The translations under genes were made by a program, and so were the position numbers. This document shows, one piece after another, positions 1-9,680 of a stretch of 64,000 bases of DNA (positions within the stretch are counted from its first letter, which is position 1; every line of letters starts with the position of its first letter). This stretch comes from [Clostridium] clostridioforme AGR2157 (lineage in GTDB: Bacteria; Bacillota; Clostridia; Lachnospirales; Lachnospiraceae), in the NCBI RefSeq assembly GCF_000424325.1, contig NZ_AUJR01000016.1:1-64000 (forward strand). Direction: 5' to 3'. Under the pieces are notes generated by a model. That model searched no databases and was not told the DNA's origin. It worked only from the letters and a program-made list of their open reading frames with translations.

Positions 1-1
1 A

Positions 2-3000
2 ATGCGTATCTTCCGTGAACTGCGTTGTTCCGGCTTCCGGCTTCTCCGGGTTCCAGCTCTCGCTTGCCTGGTTGTATCCGTTGGCTGCCGTTGCCTTTGC
101 TATCTGGGCTTCCGTCAGCGTTCCCACGCCTCCCTCTGCCTTCGTCGCATAATGGTCATCCTTATACAGCGTCACATACTGTGCTTCTGTCAGGTCCACT
201 CTTCCGTTCACCGCACTGTAGGTTACTTTAATCTGGTACTCATCCGGGATCTGGTCTCCGTTGTCGTCCACTCCGAAGTTCGCTACGTATTCGGATGCTA
301 CATACACGCCTCCTACCTTCTCAATATCCTCCGGCTTCAGCTCTGCATTCCAGCTTACCACCTCTCCGTCCTTCGTCCAGTTCTTGAACGCATATCCGGC
401 CTTTGCTGTCGCTACGGAGCCTTTCGGCGTTCCTGTTGCAGGATTCACACTATCAGGATTGTTAGTCGTTGTTCCGTGCTCTGCGTCATCCGGCACATAT
501 CTTATTTCCACTGCCGCATTTTCGACAAACCGTCCTTTTAATGTAACATCATGAGTAGGCATCATAAATTTACCATTAGATAATGATGCTACATCGTCAG
601 TCTCCCATCCAATAAAGGTATATCCTGGAACGCTAAGTGTAGGTTCAAGTGTTACTGTTTCCTTATATTTATAACTTCCACCAGTAGGAACAATAACTCC
701 TTCAGGCTGCGGCCCATCAATTACATATTTTACATCATAGCTGCTTCTCACATAGAACAACTTCATAGTCAGTATATTTTGGATATTCGTTGTTCCACTT
801 GCTATTGTTCCTGCAATACTTGTATCCAGTGTAAAACCTTCTGGCACAGGTTCTAATGCTTGAGCCGAAACTGGTATACCAGATTCAACACCTGTGGTCG
901 TTGTGATATCATGTAAGCCAAATCGCTCGTTTTCATCAACATAGCTCACTCTTTCAAACCAATGTTGTGTATGGTATATAGCTTTCTTCTCTCGGTAAAA
1001 GAATACCGCCTCAGGCCTCTCTTTTGTTACACTGACCACTGGAGCAGATACTAAGGTGTATCCTTCAAAAGATTTAAAGTTAACCGCTAATTCATGATCA
1101 CTTGTTTCATTCTCAAAAGGACTGCTTCCCGGCACTGCATCTTGTGTTCCCTCCAACAAGTATTTTACAGTGTAAGTCCATTTTTCGACTGGGGTGTATT
1201 CAAATACAATTTCTTGATCACGCTCTGTTATTTTAACAGTCAATACTGTAGCCTTAGGATAATAATTATCAATTGACTTTGCTGCTTCACTGACAGTAGA
1301 ACCTAATTCAGCATTTCGTGTTTCTTCAGGTGCTATAACGCTTCCATCTGCTGATGAGACATACTTCACTGTATAATTTACAGTATCAGAGCTTTCCCAT
1401 CTTGCATATAAAATTGTATCTTTCACAATCTTAGATTCAGCAATATATTTTTTCGTCATTTGAGGGTCTGTATACCATCCAAGGAAAACATCACCTGTTT
1501 TTTTTGGTACTGGAAGGTCAGATAAGACATCTCCCTTTTTTACTGTAATCTTGTCAATGGAATCTCCACCATTTGTTTCAAACATAACATCATATTTAGG
1601 AATTTCCCACTTGGCATAGATTGTAACGCCTTCCGCAGGCATCCTTGAATCCCAATCCACCGCTGTAGTAAATCCCGGGTCAAGGTACCAGCCTGCAAAT
1701 TTATAATCATTATCTATATTGGCCGGCCGTCCGGGCTCTCCATCAGGTTTACCAGTTGATAAAGGTGCTTCAAACTTGATTTTTTCAGGGTTCATTGTTG
1801 CGCAATTTTCGAAAAATAACTCATAAGAATTACGCGTATAATATAACCACAAGTCAGATGACCCATCGGATGAATATTGCTTCCAAGAATCAAAAGCAAA
1901 TCCGGTTATCGGCATCTTATCTTCCTCGGTCAGATGAACATTACTCGATGCATTAAACGCAGCATATGTTAACTTTTCACCTTGCGTTAACCCCTCAACA
2001 TAATAATAGATTTTTTTACCACTACCAGCGTTTTTTCTATACATATTCAAATTTTCCGCCGGCATATTTGCTATTAATGTGTATTGAACACTATCATTTT
2101 TATTTGGTCCCCAGCAGTCTTTAGCACAAGCCTTTTCCCATTCCTTTGATACATCTGCGCCATAACGTGCGGTTATTCTTAAAGATGCATCTTCCTGCCA
2201 CCATATTAAATCCTTTCTATAAAACTTAATCGTATACTGCTCTCTATCATAATATACATTCTTTACCGCCAGGCCATCCGCAGTAATCTCTACACTACCT
2301 GCGGATTTTTGATTGTTTAGAGCAAACCCCTCATAGTTCTTTATCTGAGTAGGAATATTATCCCCCACTGTTCCGTTCCGGCCATAAGTAATTTCCGCTA
2401 CAGCGTATTCTCCAACAGTAAGTGTCTCTTTCCAATATACCACTTTATAATCCGCCTCAGCAACACTCTGCCACTTTGCCGTAACCACAGTATCCTGAGC
2501 GGGCATTGTTGCAGGTACCGTTTCCCAACCCAGGAATTCATACCCCAACCTTGTAGGTTTTTCTACGGGTTCGTCGACTGCTGCGCCATATACAACTTCC
2601 GTGGGAGCGATATAACTTCCGCCATCTCCGGTATCCCAAGTCAAAGTATATAGATTACGCTCATAATGTACTTCGACAACAGTTCTGCCATCAGACCCAA
2701 TCGCAACCTGGGCAATGGGCTTTGGCGTAAAGCCTTCATACTCTTTCGCAGCAGCCTGGGTATTCAACCCAACCTCTCCTGTCAGAGTTTCAGTAATTAC
2801 CGGTTCAGACGGCTGGCTTCCATCCGGGTTCAGCAGATAGTGTTTAACCTGATATTGGGTCTCTCCGCCTTTATAAGTAACGGTAACTGTTTGATCACCA
2901 CTATATACACCATTAAAGCCAACCACAGTTTGATCCGCTACAAATCCGGCTATTTCCGGCGATGCAATAGTATAATTACAGTTAACACCTGCCTGAACTT

Positions 3001-5215
3001 CCGCTACCCATGGTTGGGCTGCCACAGTTCCATCGGAATATATATAGTTTACTGTAAGCCTAATTAAATCAGCCGTCTTAGAATACCGGGCATATATATC
3101 GGAATCCCCCGAAATGTTCTGAGGGCTGGGATCCCATCCGACAAAAACATACCCATCAAATTCAGGCGCAGCGGGCAATATTGCGTCATGCCCTTCTTCC
3201 ACATATTGTGGTCCTGAAATCAGTTTGTTCTGACCATCCTCCGCATACCAGAAATTAACTTCATAATAATATCTTTCCTCAGTCTCAATCTCCGCATATA
3301 TGGAAAAATGATTTGTAACAAATGCAGCCTCATCACTGCCAGCATCTACGTTTGTAACTGTTTCCGCCGTATATGGATTAGGCTCAGCCGCATCCAGACT
3401 CAAAGTACTTATTCCACTGTTCTCGTCGTCCATATGATATACAACAGACTCGCTGCTGTTTATCTCAGTTCCCTCAAAAGCAACCCTAACGCTGCCCTTA
3501 GGCTGTATCTCATTTCCATCAGCATCAAAGAGTTTAACGTCCGCTGCGAATATATCTACGGCTGCCAGATTCTGTCTGTTCAGCTTCTCATTAGCAGCTT
3601 CCTTCATCAATTCAAGCTCGCTGTCATCAATAATCGCTGTCGCCTCGATATAACTTCCCTGTGGTACCACACCAGGATTTGCTGTCAATGTAACATTGAC
3701 ATTCTCAGCACCATCTACTGTAGCTGAAAGCTCAAGCTGTCCCTTCAAAACCTTAAGGTCTTTTAATTTGGTCACATAAGCCTTCGCTGTGCTGCAATAC
3801 CCCATGCCAACTATATCATTCTTCTCAGCCTTATTAACATTTTCTTCCGGTTTCATTTCCTCCGGCTTAGTTACTTCAGATGGAGTACCAGCCTGAACCG
3901 GCTCTGTCACCTCAGGTGTCTCAACTGCTGTTGCGGTCTCCTCATCCTCTGTCGGAGCTGTTGTGGTCTCCTCAGCAGATGTGCTTTCACTTGGATTTAC
4001 ATCCTCGCCTCCTGCTTCTGTTGTCGCATCCGGAACTGTAGTAGACGTTTCTTTTGTAGCTTCAGTTGAATCCGTAGAATCTGTGACTTCTGTAGGTTCT
4101 GTAGCCTTCTCAGTTGTTTCGGGTTCTTTTTCTTCTGTTTCTACTTCTGCCTTAGTTGTTTCCTTTGGTTCCTCTACATGTTCTTCAGCTGCATCCGCCT
4201 TAGGCTGTTCTGGCACTCCGCCTTCCTCGTTATCAGCAACAATTGGTGCATAATGACGAGTAATAGAAGCAACGGGTTCGCCGGTTGAGTTCTCCGGCTC
4301 AGCTACCTCAGCTTCAGAGGTTTCCGGTTCCTGAGTTTTTTCCTCAGTGGTTTCCGGAGCTTCTGTAGTTTCCGGTTCAGTCTGTTCGGCTTCTGTTGTC
4401 GAATCTGTCTCGCTTTCTGAAGGAGCCTCTGAACTGCTCTCCTCTGCTGCGGTCGTAGTTTCTTCCGGCGCTACAGTTGTTCCCTCATCCGGTGCTGCTG
4501 TAGTTCCTTCCTCTGGTGCAGCAGTACTTCCTTCTTCCGGTGCAGCAGTACTTCCTTCTTCCGGTGCCGCTGTCTCAGATTCTGTCGGAGCCGTAGACTC
4601 CTCCTTTGCCGGTCCATTGTCTTCCGCTGGAGCGGTGGTTTCCGTTGGCTTGGAGATATAATTGATTTCTTCTTCACCAAAAGCAGCCTCAAAACTTTTT
4701 ACCCTGATAGCTTTTGTTGACTTCAGTTTCCCACCTTCATCATCATAAATCGTGGTAGAGAAACTAACCGTATCTTCCCCATTATTCACATATAAGAAGA
4801 TAATCTCCTCATCGCCGGTTACCATATACATGTCATCGGCATCTTCCGGCAGACGTACGAATACTCTCAGTTCCGCATCCATACTGCCGCCGTCCGGATC
4901 CGGGAATACTTCTAATACTTTCCCCTCTCCGTAGAACAAACTCTCGAATTTAGCAATGTCTCCATTGGTAAAGTCAAGATCGCCCGGTGATATTACATTG
5001 CCGTTTTCGATAGCTTCTTCGATAGCTGTCACCAATTGGGAACCAGTCATTTCGAATGTGACAGACTCTGACGACGATGTAGCCGCATAAGCTGCGTTCA
5101 GGTCCGCACCCACATTGGTGCAAACCATGGCTGCCGCTAACGCTAAGGCCACCAGACGTTTCCGCATGTTATAGACTGATTTCTTTAACATGCAAGACCT
5201 TTTTCGTCCTTCCAT
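2..5215 (-). CDS. Secreted InlB-repeat (Listeria-Bacteroides repeat) adhesin, 3' end beyond the window
   Basis: An open frame of 1738 codons starts at the ATG at 5213-5215, behind AGGAG at 5223-5227, and runs off the left edge. Residues 1-40 form a signal peptide: a basic stretch, then a hydrophobic run with Ala-rich residues ending near AAYAA. A globular region to about residue 185 is followed by a Pro/Thr/Glu-rich stalk (about 185-470) with an eight-residue tandem repeat (APEEGSTA type). After a further domain come at least six InlB_B-type units, recognisable by the aromatic-x-GW motif (FVGW, FLGW, FAGW, FLGW, FIGW, FKNW) near residues 695, 890, 1175, 1245, 1535 and 1608, interspersed with YTVKY strands like those in MucBP-type modules. 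The family consists of extracellular adhesins. The ligand and the anchoring mode (LPXTG or other) are unknown because the C-terminus is missing. Confidence 0.85.
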   Translation of the reverse strand, partial: MEGRKRSCMLKKSVYNMRKRLVALALAAAMVCTNVGADLNAAYAATSSSESVTFEMTGSQLVTAIEEAIENGNVISPGDLDFTNGDIAKFESLFYGEGKVLEVFPDPDGGSMDAELRVFVRLPEDADDMYMVTGDEEIIFLYVNNGEDTVSFSTTIYDDEGGKLKSTKAIRVKSFEAAFGEEEINYISKPTETTAPAEDNGPAKEESTAPTESETAAPEEGSTAAPEEGSTAAPEEGTTAAPDEGTTVAPEETTTAAEESSSEAPSESETDSTTEAEQTEPETTEAPETTEEKTQEPETSEAEVAEPENSTGEPVASITRHYAPIVADNEEGGVPEQPKADAAEEHVEEPKETTKAEVETEEKEPETTEKATEPTEVTDSTDSTEATKETSTTVPDATTEAGGEDVNPSESTSAEETTTAPTEDEETATAVETPEVTEPVQAGTPSEVTKPEEMKPEENVNKAEKNDIVGMGYCSTAKAYVTKLKDLKVLKGQLELSATVDGAENVNVTLTANPGVVPQGSYIEATAIIDDSELELMKEAANEKLNRQNLAAVDIFAADVKLFDADGNEIQPKGSVRVAFEGTEINSSESVVYHMDDENSGISTLSLDAAEPNPYTAETVTNVDAGSDEAAFVTNHFSIYAEIETEERYYYEVNFWYAEDGQNKLISGPQYVEEGHDAILPAAPEFDGYVFVGWDPSPQNISGDSDIYARYSKTADLIRLTVNYIYSDGTVAAQPWVAEVQAGVNCNYTIASPEIAGFVADQTVVGFNGVYSGDQTVTVTYKGGETQYQVKHYLLNPDGSQPSEPVITETLTGEVGLNTQAAAKEYEGFTPKPIAQVAIGSDGRTVVEVHYERNLYTLTWDTGDGGSYIAPTEVVYGAAVDEPVEKPTRLGYEFLGWETVPATMPAQDTVVTAKWQSVAEADYKVVYWKETLTVGEYAVAEITYGRNGTVGDNIPTQIKNYEGFALNNQKSAGSVEITADGLAVKNVYYDREQYTIKFYRKDLIWWQEDASLRITARYGADVSKEWEKACAKDCWGPNKNDSVQYTLIANMPAENLNMYRKNAGSGKKIYYYVEGLTQGEKLTYAAFNASSNVHLTEEDKMPITGFAFDSWKQYSSDGSSDLWLYYTRNSYELFFENCATMNPEKIKFEAPLSTGKPDGEPGRPANIDNDYKFAGWYLDPGFTTAVDWDSRMPAEGVTIYAKWEIPKYDVMFETNGGDSIDKITVKKGDVLSDLPVPKKTGDVFLGWYTDPQMTKKYIAESKIVKDTILYARWESSDTVNYTVKYVSSADGSVIAPEETRNAELGSTVSEAAKSIDNYYPKATVLTVKITERDQEIVFEYTPVEKWTYTVKYLLEGTQDAVPGSSPFENETSDHELAVNFKSFEGYTLVSAPVVSVTKERPEAVFFYREKKAIYHTQHWFERVSYVDENERFGLHDITTTTGVESGIPVSAQALEPVPEGFTLDTSIAGTIASGTTNIQNILTMKLFYVRSSYDVKYVIDGPQPEGVIVPTGGSYKYKETVTLEPTLSVPGYTFIGWETDDVASLSNGKFMMPTHDVTLKGRFVENAAVEIRYVPDDAEHGTTTNNPDSVNPATGTPKGSVATAKAGYAFKNWTKDGEVVSWNAELKPEDIEKVGGVYVASEYVANFGVDDNGDQIPDEYQIKVTYSAVNGRVDLTEAQYVTLYKDDHYATKAEGGVGTLTEAQIAKATAANGYNQASESWNPEKPEAGTTQFTEDTH
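4462..4580 (-). repeat. 24-bp tandem repeat in the adhesin stalk
   Basis: About five units of 24 bp are visible, with starts near 4462, 4486, 4510, 4534 and 4558. Each encodes an APEEGSTA-type octapeptide on the minus strand. The units at 4510 and 4534 are nearly identical. Because the period is a multiple of three, copy-number change would alter stalk length without breaking the frame. Confidence 0.8.
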
Positions 5216-5641
5216 ACTTACACTCCTCTCATAATTTTTTCTTTCTACATGATTCCTGATAATCCAGCTGTCCGAAACTAGTATAGCAAACCACAGTTAC
5301 AATCTGGTTACAATTTAATAAAGTTTAAAATTTTTATTAAATTAATTATGTAATTATAGCTTCCCTCGCTATAATCATAGCAAAGAGGGCGTTATGCAAA
5401 GCGTTATTTTCCCCTGATTTCTCGTTACTTTTTATTTATATCATTAAAATTTCGCCTGCTTTTTATAACCTTTTCATGTATTTATATCCATATATTTCCA
5501 TTTATAAAGCTTTAAGAACTCCTCTTGTCAATGAGAAAAAAACTCATTTTAATTGTATTATTGTCAATATTATGGTAAAATGGTTACAGATACAAATGAC
5601 ACATATTTTTGAGTTTTTCTCTCACGTTTTGAGGTGTTATT
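5216..5641. other. AT-rich divergent intergenic region
   Basis: This gap separates the divergent adhesin (minus) and AAA ATPase (plus). It is markedly AT-rich compared with its flanks. It holds the adhesin ribosome site (5223-5227), an 8-bp dyad at 5353-5375, and GAGGTG just before the ATPase ATG at 5642. No convincing gene is present; short frames near 5476-5730 overlap the ATPase start in another phase. Confidence 0.6.
5353..5375. promoter_or_regulatory. 8-bp perfect inverted repeat upstream of the adhesin
   Basis: ATTATAGC and GCTATAAT are separated by seven bases. The right arm contains a TATAAT-like hexamer. The site lies about 140 bp upstream of the adhesin start, in the divergent promoter region, so it could be an operator or part of a promoter. 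No cognate regulator is identified. Confidence 0.35.
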
Positions 5642-6783
5642 ATGCTAATCCAGTTCAGTTTCAAAAATTTCAAAGCATTCAAAGAGGAAGTTTTGTTGGA
5701 TTTCCTACCTGCCTCCATCAACGAACATAAAAATACCCTGTTGAAGGACCCGGCTGACGGCGAACGCATCCTTCCCCTTATCGGAATCTATGGCCCTAAC
5801 GGCTGCGGGAAGTCCACGGTCCTCAACGCCTTATCCTGTCTCTCCTCCCTGGTTACAGCATCTGTAACAGTGCCAACCAGAATCAGGGATGTGCATTGCA
5901 TGTTTTCATCTGAGTGCAGGGACACCCCCACCCAGTTTGACGTGTTATTCCGCAGCCAGGGATTCCTGTTCCGCTATCAGCTCCAGTTCTCAAAGGGAAC
6001 CATTGCTGAGGAGAATCTGTTCTACGGTAGTCTGGGCGGGAGTGATACGGGTATTCTTTTTAATAGGAAGGAATCCGTCATTCATCCCGGGCGTGAACTC
6101 ATCTCCTTCCCCCTCAAGGCCGTGCCCCCATCGGTGACTTTGCTGTCTTGGCTCAATGCCTATACGGATTCCATACATGCCAGGGCCGCCTATTCCTGGT
6201 TCAGCAGAATACAGGGAAACAGTCCCAAAGAACTGCCTTCCGATACGGACGCCGGAGACTGTGCGGTATCCTTAAGGATTTGGGACTTGATATAACGGAT
6301 TACAGTATCATACCGGACTCTGACCAAAAATCCCCTGCTGCATTCCTTGTTCACAGTCCTTATGAAGGCTGTACCTTCGAACTGTCATGGGAAGAGGAAT
6401 CCATGGGCATTAAAAAACTGCTCTCACTGCTGCCCTCAGTCCTGGCCAGTCTGGATGACGGCAGCCTGATGATGGCAGATGACCTTGACTGTATTCTTCA
6501 CCCTCACGCACTCCGTTATATGATTGCACTCTATGCCAACCATGAGAAAAATCCTCATAATGCACAATTGCTATTCACTGCCCATAATACTGCCATTCTG
6601 CAGCCAACGCAGATGCGCCGGGATGAAATCTGGCTTTGCTGCCGTCAGGATGGGCAGGATACGGAATTATATCCTCTGTCCAGTTACAAAAAAGAAAACG
6701 GCCTCATACCGCGTAATGATGAGGCCTATGGAAAGCAGTATCTGGAAGGCCGTTATGGGGCCATGCCTAATATGCATGCCTAG
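5642..6783 (+). pseudogene. AAA ATPase of the abortive-infection / OLD-like type, broken by a frameshift
   Basis: Two overlapping frames together encode one SMC/ABC-like AAA ATPase of about 380 residues, a normal size for such proteins. The first (5642-6295) has the N-terminal QFSFKNFKAF strand and the Walker A GPNGCGKST. The second, in the -1 frame and read in from about 6262, carries a degenerate signature (SMGIKKLL), the Walker B region (MMADDLDCILHP) and a switch histidine (FTAHNT). The join falls at 6255-6270: the first frame goes out of register at AVSLRIW while the other frame reads GILKDLGLDITDY, typical of the family. Loss of one base explains it. No slippery heptamer is visible, so a disabling mutation or a sequence error is more likely than programmed frameshifting. 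In the Walker B motif the usual DE pair reads DD. Related proteins occur in phage-defence (Abi) loci, but that role here is inference. Confidence 0.75.
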
Positions 6784-6843
6784 AACGCGTTTAATTATTA
6801 CATTCCAAAATCCGGATACCATATGCTTTCTATATAATAAACA

Positions 6844-6877
6844 AAGCCGCCGCAGATTCACTCTTCTGCGACGGCTT
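6844..6877. terminator. Terminator between convergent genes
   Basis: A 13-bp stem with one mismatch (AAGCCGCCGCAGA and TCTGCGACGGCTT) has an 8-base loop. It lies between the convergent ATPase and BTAD regulator genes and could serve both strands. The T-runs are weak. Confidence 0.6.
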
Positions 6878-6937
6878 ATCTAATACCAACCAGTCTATTC
6901 TATTACAAATTTTTCTGTCAGCTTCCCCTCATTCTCC

Positions 6938-8149
6938 CTATATCAGACTCTCCGGCATCACCTGGTAATTGAGTTTCACCTTCCTGGCTCCATCCCAGAG
7001 ATGCAGGTTACTGTCAATCCGCTCATAAATCAGCAGACAATACTCATTGGACGTGCCGTTGAGCATGACCAGATATTGGCTGGGATTATAGCAGGTAAAT
7101 AAATCGCCTTTCCTGAGGGACTTGGCGATGGCATCGTGAAGCTTTTCTGACGCGGTCTTTAAAAGCTCCCCGCCTGTATCCAGAGGCTTTCCCTTGGAAT
7201 CCAGCAAGGTACAGCACAGAAGCACGCCGGAAAAATCCCCCCTCTCCGCCATGCGGGCCAAAAGCCGGTAACAGTCGATAAATGCCGGGTATGCACAGTA
7301 ATAAGGTCCGTTAATCCGGTCCCTCTCATGAAGGCTGTCCCTTATATCCTTAAGCGTATCGGATGTATAACGAATCTGTCCGCTCATAATGCGGAACCGT
7401 TCCAGCATCTTCTCGGATGGAGGAAGTCCCTGTTCCTCAAAATACTGGGAAACTGCGGCGTCATACACCTGCATGGCCTCCTTGAACCGCTTCATGGCAA
7501 TGAGGCAGTCAATTTTCATAATCTGGCATTCCTCATACGGATACAGCTCGCAGGCATAATTACATATCTCCAGAAGTCCATTATATTCCCGGTTTTTTCG
7601 CATTAGACTGCTGGCAGCCCGCAGGCAGCTGAAATACAGCTCCTGATATCGCACTCCCACCGCTGATACCCATTTCTCACCGGCGAGCTGGTCCAGAAAT
7701 TCTCCCTGATACAGACTGCAGGCACGTTTTAAGAGTGCCTCATCATGGGTGCGCAGGGCCTCCTTTGCCGTATTCTCGAAATCTCTGGCATCGATATACA
7801 CAGGCAGTTCCCCGCTGTCCCATCTGTAGATTCCTCCGTCTGTGCGGATATACTCGCGGGGCGGCAGTTCACTGCCCTCCAAAAGCTTGCGGAGCCGGAA
7901 TACCGTGGCCCGTAAACTCCCCGAAGGATTGGAGCATTCACCATTTCCGTAAAGTATGTCCAGAAGCTCCTCCCTGTGTACGCCCTCCTCGCCGGAATAC
8001 AGCAATATAAGTACCAGCTGCAGTACCTTTCCCGAAGGTCCTCCGGGAATCTGCAGGGGCTTCCTGTTATATTCCAGCATGATACTTCCCATCATAAACA
8101 CGGTCAGACCCTCCCCATCTCTGGCCGGATAATATGTACCTTCCTCCAT
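6938..8149 (-). CDS. Transcriptional regulator with winged helix and bacterial transcriptional activation domain (BTAD/SARP-like)
   Basis: A 403-residue protein. Residues about 15-115 resemble an OmpR-type winged helix (LRATVFRLRKLLEG, then DGGIYRWD). Residues about 120-260 form a TPR-like bacterial transcriptional activation domain (IDARDFENTAKEAL, CNYACELYPYEE). The last 120 residues look like a degenerate GGDEF fold: the spacing around LRKGDLFTCYNPSQYLVML fits, but the GGDEF signature is absent, so diguanylate cyclase activity is not expected. The ATG at 8149 follows AAGGGGG. The gene is 71 nt downstream of a MATE exporter on the same strand, with a large dyad in between. A role in controlling the neighbouring exporter is inferred from position only. 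Confidence 0.8.
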   Translation of the reverse strand: MEEGTYYPARDGEGLTVFMMGSIMLEYNRKPLQIPGGPSGKVLQLVLILLYSGEEGVHREELLDILYGNGECSNPSGSLRATVFRLRKLLEGSELPPREYIRTDGGIYRWDSGELPVYIDARDFENTAKEALRTHDEALLKRACSLYQGEFLDQLAGEKWVSAVGVRYQELYFSCLRAASSLMRKNREYNGLLEICNYACELYPYEECQIMKIDCLIAMKRFKEAMQVYDAAVSQYFEEQGLPPSEKMLERFRIMSGQIRYTSDTLKDIRDSLHERDRINGPYYCAYPAFIDCYRLLARMAERGDFSGVLLCCTLLDSKGKPLDTGGELLKTASEKLHDAIAKSLRKGDLFTCYNPSQYLVMLNGTSNEYCLLIYERIDSNLHLWDGARKVKLNYQVMPESLI

Positions 8150-8161
8150 TTGTATCCCCCT

Positions 8162-8202
8162 TGTAGTAAAGCGTTATTTTATATATAACACATTTTACTA
8201 CA
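8162..8202. promoter_or_regulatory. Long nested palindrome upstream of the BTAD regulator
   Basis: Outer arms TGTAGTAAA (8162-8170) and TTTACTACA (8194-8202) are perfect 9-bp complements. Inner arms GTTAT and ATAAC (8172-8176, 8185-8189) flank an AT core. It lies 12 bp upstream of the regulator start codon, over the expected promoter (the core contains TATATA). This placement suggests an autoregulatory operator. Confidence 0.5.
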
Positions 8203-8220
8203 GATTCCTTAGTTTCTCCA

Positions 8221-9546
8221 TTATTTATCTTTCATAAACCAAAAATAGTAAGGAACCTCAGCCAAAAGCATGACACTCCAGCCTATGGCACAGGCATATG
8301 CAACCCCCGGAAGTCCGATTCCGGGGGTTAACAGGTACACAAACACTACCCTGAGGCTGGTCTGGACAAAGGTTCCTAACAGAGTAACGCTCATATTTCC
8401 CATTCCTCTGAAAAATCCCTGTATCCCATTGGTAAATGCCGGAAACACATAAAATAACGCCATCATTCCCAGATAACTGCTGCCCAATGCCACAATCCCT
8501 TCATTTCCTGCCGTAACGAACAGCCCCATAAGCGGCCTTCTGAACAATGTAATGGTTATGCAGATGAACACCCAGTAACATGCTTCCAGCATGAGCCCTC
8601 TTCTCAATCCCTTTCGGATGCTTTCCTTCCTGCCCGCCCCTCTGTTCTGCGCCACAAACGTGGTAATTCCATGTGAAATGCTCTGCTCAGGGGTAAACGC
8701 ATAGTCATCAATTCGATTGACCGCGTTGAATGCCGCAATCATATCCACGCCCAGCGGATTGACGGCGCCCTGAATCAACAGCTTTCCGATGGGCTGGCAG
8801 GACTGCTGCAACGCCGTTATGCTGCCGTAACGCAGTGTCTGCCTGAGAAGCTGCCTGTCCATGGTGAACTCCCCCCGCCTTAACTGCAGCATGGGGATTT
8901 TTCTGTATACATACGTTATGCAGAGAAAGGCTGAGGCCGCCTCCGCCACTACCGTGGTAACAGCAGAACATACAATGCCAAACCCCAGCCCCCCAATAAA
9001 AATCAAATCCAAAACCGCATTTAGTATAGAAGAAAATGCTAAAAACTTGAGTGGCGTTTTGGAATCTCCCACACTCTTAAGGGCAGCCGATACCGCATTA
9101 TAAAAATAAGTAAACGGCGCACCCAGAAAAATGATGGACAGGTAAGAAGCCGCTTTGCCCAGTATCTCATCCGGCACTCCCAGTGCTCCGAGCAGAGGTT
9201 TTGAGAAAAATCCTCCTAATGTGGCTATCATCACCGAAAAACAGCAGCCGAATATGACTGTGGTGGACATTTCCCGTTTTAACTTTTCTTTCTTACCCGC
9301 TCCATAGAACTCGCTCATCAGTACAGACGCCCCCATACAGATGCCCGATATTCCGAGTATGACAATATTCATCACCGGGCTTGCCGTACCTTCCGCTGCC
9401 AGCGCCTCCTTTCCTATGAATCTGCCGGCTATGATGGAGTCCGCTGCATTGTAGGTGAGCTGGAACATATTGCCCAGAATCAGGGGAATGGAATAGTCCG
9501 CCAGATGTTTTGTAATGCCGCCTTCTGTCATGTTAACTGCCGCCAT
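8221..9546 (-). CDS. MATE family multidrug/Na+ antiporter
   Basis: A 441-residue polytopic membrane protein with the MATE pattern of two six-helix halves. N-terminal features include ITKHLADYSIPLILGNMFQ and NAADSIIAGRFIG; GICMGASVLMSEFYGAG marks the conserved stretch after the second helix, with the equivalent AQNRGAGR in the second half. The length is normal (about 440-460). MATE proteins export drugs or metabolites using Na+ or H+ gradients; the substrate cannot be read from sequence. The gene lies between the GreA-like gene (upstream, separated by a terminator) and the BTAD regulator. Confidence 0.9.
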   Translation of the reverse strand: MAAVNMTEGGITKHLADYSIPLILGNMFQLTYNAADSIIAGRFIGKEALAAEGTASPVMNIVILGISGICMGASVLMSEFYGAGKKEKLKREMSTTVIFGCCFSVMIATLGGFFSKPLLGALGVPDEILGKAASYLSIIFLGAPFTYFYNAVSAALKSVGDSKTPLKFLAFSSILNAVLDLIFIGGLGFGIVCSAVTTVVAEAASAFLCITYVYRKIPMLQLRRGEFTMDRQLLRQTLRYGSITALQQSCQPIGKLLIQGAVNPLGVDMIAAFNAVNRIDDYAFTPEQSISHGITTFVAQNRGAGRKESIRKGLRRGLMLEACYWVFICITITLFRRPLMGLFVTAGNEGIVALGSSYLGMMALFYVFPAFTNGIQGFFRGMGNMSVTLLGTFVQTSLRVVFVYLLTPGIGLPGVAYACAIGWSVMLLAEVPYYFWFMKDK

Positions 9547-9599
9547 ATGGTTCTCCTTCTGTCCCTCATTTTATATGTGAACACTCTTATCGCCGGAAA

Positions 9600-9645
9600 A
9601 GGCCCGGCAAGACCTTCTGAATCTTTTCAACCTTCTGCCGGGCCT
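9600..9645 (-). terminator. Rho-independent terminator after the greA-like gene
   Basis: A perfect 10-bp GC-rich stem (arms 9600-9609 and 9636-9645; AGGCCCGGCA type) is followed on the minus strand by TTTT. It lies 36 bp past the GreA-like stop and ends that transcript before the MATE gene. Confidence 0.8.
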
Positions 9646-9680
9646 GAATCCATATAGAATGGAACGTGAATGGTATTCTG

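Noticed and set aside
6148-6295. Programmed -1 frameshift in the AAA ATPase
   Set aside because: No slippery heptamer or downstream pseudoknot was seen at the junction, and neither half ends sensibly.
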